From Candidatus Zixiibacteriota bacterium (GTDB lineage: Bacteria > Zixibacteria > MSB-5A5 > GN15 > FEB-12): a stretch of DNA of 64,000 nt. Position numbers and translations under genes: made by a program. Positions within the stretch are counted from its first letter, which is position 1. Each line of letters opens with the position of its first letter. The stretch covers positions 1 to 64,000 of the forward strand of contig JAHOYZ010000003.1 of the NCBI GenBank assembly GCA_019038695.1, given 5' to 3'. The notes under the pieces were generated by a model. The model was not told the DNA's origin and made no database searches. It saw only the letters and a program-made list of their open reading frames with translations. Positions 61,502 through 64,000 of this stretch are shown here, piece after piece.

Positions 61502-62830
61502 ATGTTTGGCGATTCAAGAAAACTTCTGACCGCGGTTTTGTTCGTCGTGGTGATGATTGTCCTGGTCAATATCGCCTGGTGGATTTTCTACTCGCGAACT
61601 GAGCAGCTTCTGGATAACCAGCTAAGCCGACGGCTAACCTCGGTGGCGGGTGCGGCGGCGGCTGTCATAGATTCAGAAACGGCTGACCGCCTTGCGTTTG
61701 GTGATTTCTCCGCTTATGTTCGGGTGGCGGACATACTGGAGAATATCCGCGCTGTCGATTCGCTCAGCGAACTGTTCATCATTGATGCCAACTACAACTA
61801 TCTGTTTACAACCTCGCTCGAAGCGGACAGTATCTATTTTCTGGCCGAACTCAATGGTCGCTATATCGACTCTCTTGTTTTCGGTTCCAGTAGACAAACA
61901 ATCGCTACTCCCTCCTATCGAACCGGATCGCTACGCCTGAAATCAGCCTTCGCTCCCCTTTTAAACAGCACCGGCTTAGTCGTGGCTGTCCTGGGAGTCG
62001 AGGCCAGCGTGGACTATTTCGACGCACTGACCGGACTGAAAGAGAACCTCTACTATTCAACCGCCCTGTCTCTGGCCGGAGGACTGATGCTGGGGGTCCT
62101 TTTTTTGATAATCCAGCGACGGCTCAACCGCCTTCAGCAACACCTCTTCCTTAGTGAAACCCAGTCCTATCTGGGACGTTTGGTCGCGGTGGTATCCCAC
62201 GAGATAAAAAACCCGCTGGCGATAATCAGAGCCTCGGCTGAACGTCTTCGCAAGAAGCAGGATAGCCCGGAGAGTGATTTTGTGATCGAGGAAGTTGACC
62301 GCCTTAATGATATCGTTACCGGCTATCTTGATTTCGCGGGTGCCCGACCGGTGAACATTTCTCAACAAAACCCGGAGAAGTTCAACCTGATCGAAATGAT
62401 TGACTCTCTGACACAGCATTTCCACGACAAGTATCCGGACCAGGAAATCGTCTGGCTCAAGCATTCTGTGCCCGACCGAGTAAATATGTCCGGACATCGC
62501 AGAGGACTCCGGCAGGTTTTGCTGAATCTGCTTATTAATGGGGCTGACGCCTGTCTGTCGGCGCAACGTCCTATTGAGATTGGTGTTTCCATCAAAGACC
62601 GGGATAACTCAGTGATTCTGGTTATCACGGATCATGGTCCGGGCATTCCCCATAAACAGTTGAAGCACGTTTTCGAGCCGTTCTTTACGACCCGACAGGA
62701 TGGATCGGGACTGGGGTTACACCTCAGCAAGAAAATAATCGAAGAAATGAACGGCACAATTGTTATTGATTCTCAGGAGAAAACCGGAACCGACGTAACC
62801 ATTACTTTGCCAAAACAACCGATGAGATAA
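61502..62830 (+). CDS. Membrane sensor histidine kinase
   Basis: 442 residues. Membrane helix 1 near 8-28, periplasmic PDC/Cache-like sensor (SELFIIDANYNYLFTTSLEAD), helix 2 near 183-203. H-box LVAVVSHEIKNPLAIIRASAE (phospho-His near 237), N-box LRQVLLNLLINGADA, DHGPGI and GSGLGLHLSKKIIEEM. No receiver. The sigma-54 regulator follows after two bases and is the likely phosphorylation partner. Confidence 0.93.
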   Translation: MFGDSRKLLTAVLFVVVMIVLVNIAWWIFYSRTEQLLDNQLSRRLTSVAGAAAAVIDSETADRLAFGDFSAYVRVADILENIRAVDSLSELFIIDANYNYLFTTSLEADSIYFLAELNGRYIDSLVFGSSRQTIATPSYRTGSLRLKSAFAPLLNSTGLVVAVLGVEASVDYFDALTGLKENLYYSTALSLAGGLMLGVLFLIIQRRLNRLQQHLFLSETQSYLGRLVAVVSHEIKNPLAIIRASAERLRKKQDSPESDFVIEEVDRLNDIVTGYLDFAGARPVNISQQNPEKFNLIEMIDSLTQHFHDKYPDQEIVWLKHSVPDRVNMSGHRRGLRQVLLNLLINGADACLSAQRPIEIGVSIKDRDNSVILVITDHGPGIPHKQLKHVFEPFFTTRQDGSGLGLHLSKKIIEEMNGTIVIDSQEKTGTDVTITLPKQPMR

Positions 62831-62832
62831 TA

Positions 62833-64000
62833 ATGGCTCGTATACTCGTAGTTGACGATGAACCGAAAATGACCTCTCTGGTCTGCGGTGAACTGGAAGA
62901 TGCAGGACACCGCGTGACAACCTGTGTCGATCCGGCCAAAGCATTGAACCTGATCGACGAGCACGCCTATGATATTGTCGTCACCGATCTTTCGATGCCG
63001 GGAGTATCGGGTTTGGAGATACTCCACAAAGCCCTGAATCAGGCCGGAACCGAGGTCATAATGATGACTGCCTACGGAACAGTCGAAACGGCTGTTGAGG
63101 CTCTGAAAAAAGGTGCCGCTGATTATTTACTGAAACCATTCTCACTGGAAGAGCTTGTCTTGCTGGTAGAGAGGCTCGTCAAAAAGCAACAGTTGGAGTC
63201 GCTCTCTGGTCACTTTGAACAAGAGCTAAAAACACTCACGTCCAGCAAATTCGTCGGTGAATCTCCTGCCGCACAAAAAGTCAGGGACCTGATCGCCAGA
63301 GTAGCCATGACGGATTCGACCGTCTTGCTCACCGGCTGTTCCGGGACCGGCAAGGAAGTAGCAGCACGGATGGTGCATGAGTTGTCCGCTAGGAGGAACC
63401 GACCATTTATAGCCGTCAACTGTGCTGCCCTGACCGAAACCCTGCTGGAATCGGAACTATTTGGTCATGAAAAAGGAGCTTTCACTGGAGCGGTTGATCG
63501 CAAAAGAGGACGGTTTGAACTGGCCCACACCGGTACTATTTTTCTAGACGAGATCGGAGAAATGTCACTGGGTCTACAATCGAAGCTGCTCCGGATTCTC
63601 GAAGAACACCAGCTCGTTCGCGTCGGCGGAGTTGACACCATTGATATTGATGTTCGGGTAGTGGCGGCAACTAATCGTGATTTGAAAGAGCAATTGGGCC
63701 AGGGTGCTTTCCGCGAAGACCTATTCTATCGACTCAATGTCTTTCCGATAGAGATGCCCAACCTTATCGATCGACCCGAGGATATTATCCCGCTAGCTGA
63801 ACACTTCCTGGCTCATATGAACTATCAGCATCAATCGTTGGGCAAGCTAGTTGAGGACCTACTCTTGAAATACGACTGGCCAGGGAATGCTCGAGAGTTG
63901 AGAAACGCCATTGAACGAGCCATGATCCTGGCCGGTGATGATCCTCTGTCTACTGAGGATTTTTCACTAGAGGTTGACATTTCCCCACTGAAAGCTACCG
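62833..64000 (+). CDS. NtrC-family sigma-54 response regulator (partial, runs off the window)
   Basis: 389 residues are visible and open at the right edge. Receiver: ARILVVDDEPKM, phospho-Asp in VVTDLSMPG, Lys in LLKPFS. AAA+ domain: Walker A TGCSGTGKE (about 167), ESELFGHEKGAFTGA with the sigma-54 loop, FLDEIGEMS, and the DIDVRVVAATNRDLKE sensor region. The C-terminal DNA-binding domain is beyond the end. Second kinase/sigma-54-regulator pair in the window. Confidence 0.94.
   Translation, partial: MARILVVDDEPKMTSLVCGELEDAGHRVTTCVDPAKALNLIDEHAYDIVVTDLSMPGVSGLEILHKALNQAGTEVIMMTAYGTVETAVEALKKGAADYLLKPFSLEELVLLVERLVKKQQLESLSGHFEQELKTLTSSKFVGESPAAQKVRDLIARVAMTDSTVLLTGCSGTGKEVAARMVHELSARRNRPFIAVNCAALTETLLESELFGHEKGAFTGAVDRKRGRFELAHTGTIFLDEIGEMSLGLQSKLLRILEEHQLVRVGGVDTIDIDVRVVAATNRDLKEQLGQGAFREDLFYRLNVFPIEMPNLIDRPEDIIPLAEHFLAHMNYQHQSLGKLVEDLLLKYDWPGNARELRNAIERAMILAGDDPLSTEDFSLEVDISPLKAT

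Noticed and set aside
1-64000. CRISPR arrays, rRNA genes, complete insertion sequences or prophage genes
   Set aside because: I found no regularly spaced repeats, no rRNA-like stretches and no transposase, integrase or capsid reading frames.

Overview
The window looks like chromosome from an uncultured Gram-negative bacterium of the Fibrobacterota/Gemmatimonadota/Zixibacteria sphere. The best guess is candidate phylum Zixibacteria. Grounds are paired C-terminal dockerin-like repeats of the INIADLTYLVAYLF type, FlgD-like/T9SS-like C-terminal domains on secreted proteins, an Omp85-type outer-membrane protein, many lipoboxes, and a heavy load of two-component and partner-switching regulators. 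Phylum placement is inference from protein style. No rRNA is present.

Layout. (1) 1-5.8 kb is accessory DNA around tmRNA (ssrA, minus strand, 3879-4231). Two more partial copies of the tmRNA 3' end lie at 1221 and 128. Together with conserved left and right end sequences they cut the region into two small integrase-less units, one carrying a methyltransferase and the other an alcohol dehydrogenase, a hypothetical gene and a broken DUF2938 gene. (2) 5.8-15.3 kb is a possible cell-envelope or natural-product locus: two SDR epimerases, an SxtJ-like membrane protein, a NodU/CmcH carbamoyltransferase, a DUF5989 micro-protein, two tandem SGNH hydrolases and a class V aminotransferase. (3) 15.4-19.8 kb holds a large secreted protein and a DEAD-box helicase. 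(4) 19.8-26 kb holds two lipoproteins, a membrane metalloprotease, a PqqD-like/M50/HlyD fusion exporter and, behind it, a 30-residue peptide gene with its own consensus promoter, ideal Shine-Dalgarno and perfect terminator. This is the best candidate here for an undescribed peptide-secretion (RiPP-like) system.

(5) 26-40 kb is a nearly continuous minus-strand signalling block. In transcription order it encodes a STAS antagonist, an RsbW-like kinase, a SpoIIE/PP2C phosphatase, a Nudix hydrolase, an NtrY-like kinase, an NtrC-like regulator, a bactofilin-like/Omp85 fusion, a DUF4390-like protein, a GAF histidine kinase and a Ser/Thr kinase with TPRs. (6) 40-46.5 kb has a ClC channel with CBS domains, an FAD oxidoreductase, a 740-base non-coding stretch with hairpins and a strong promoter, and a dockerin-bearing secreted protein. 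(7) 46.7-61.3 kb is housekeeping and envelope genes: rsmE, a FlgD-like lipoprotein plus a beta-barrel, gcvT, comB, a degenerate gluzincin-TPR protein, a BatA/VWA protein, an ABC-F ATPase, a flavin reductase, a methyltransferase, a DUF6174 lipoprotein, a beta-barrel, rqcH and tRNA-Lys(UUU). (8) 61.5-64 kb is a histidine kinase and sigma-54 response regulator pair, the regulator running off the end.

Two ribosome-rescue systems (tmRNA and RqcH) occur in the same window. Sigma-54 control is indicated twice by NtrC-type regulators with intact GAFTGA loops.
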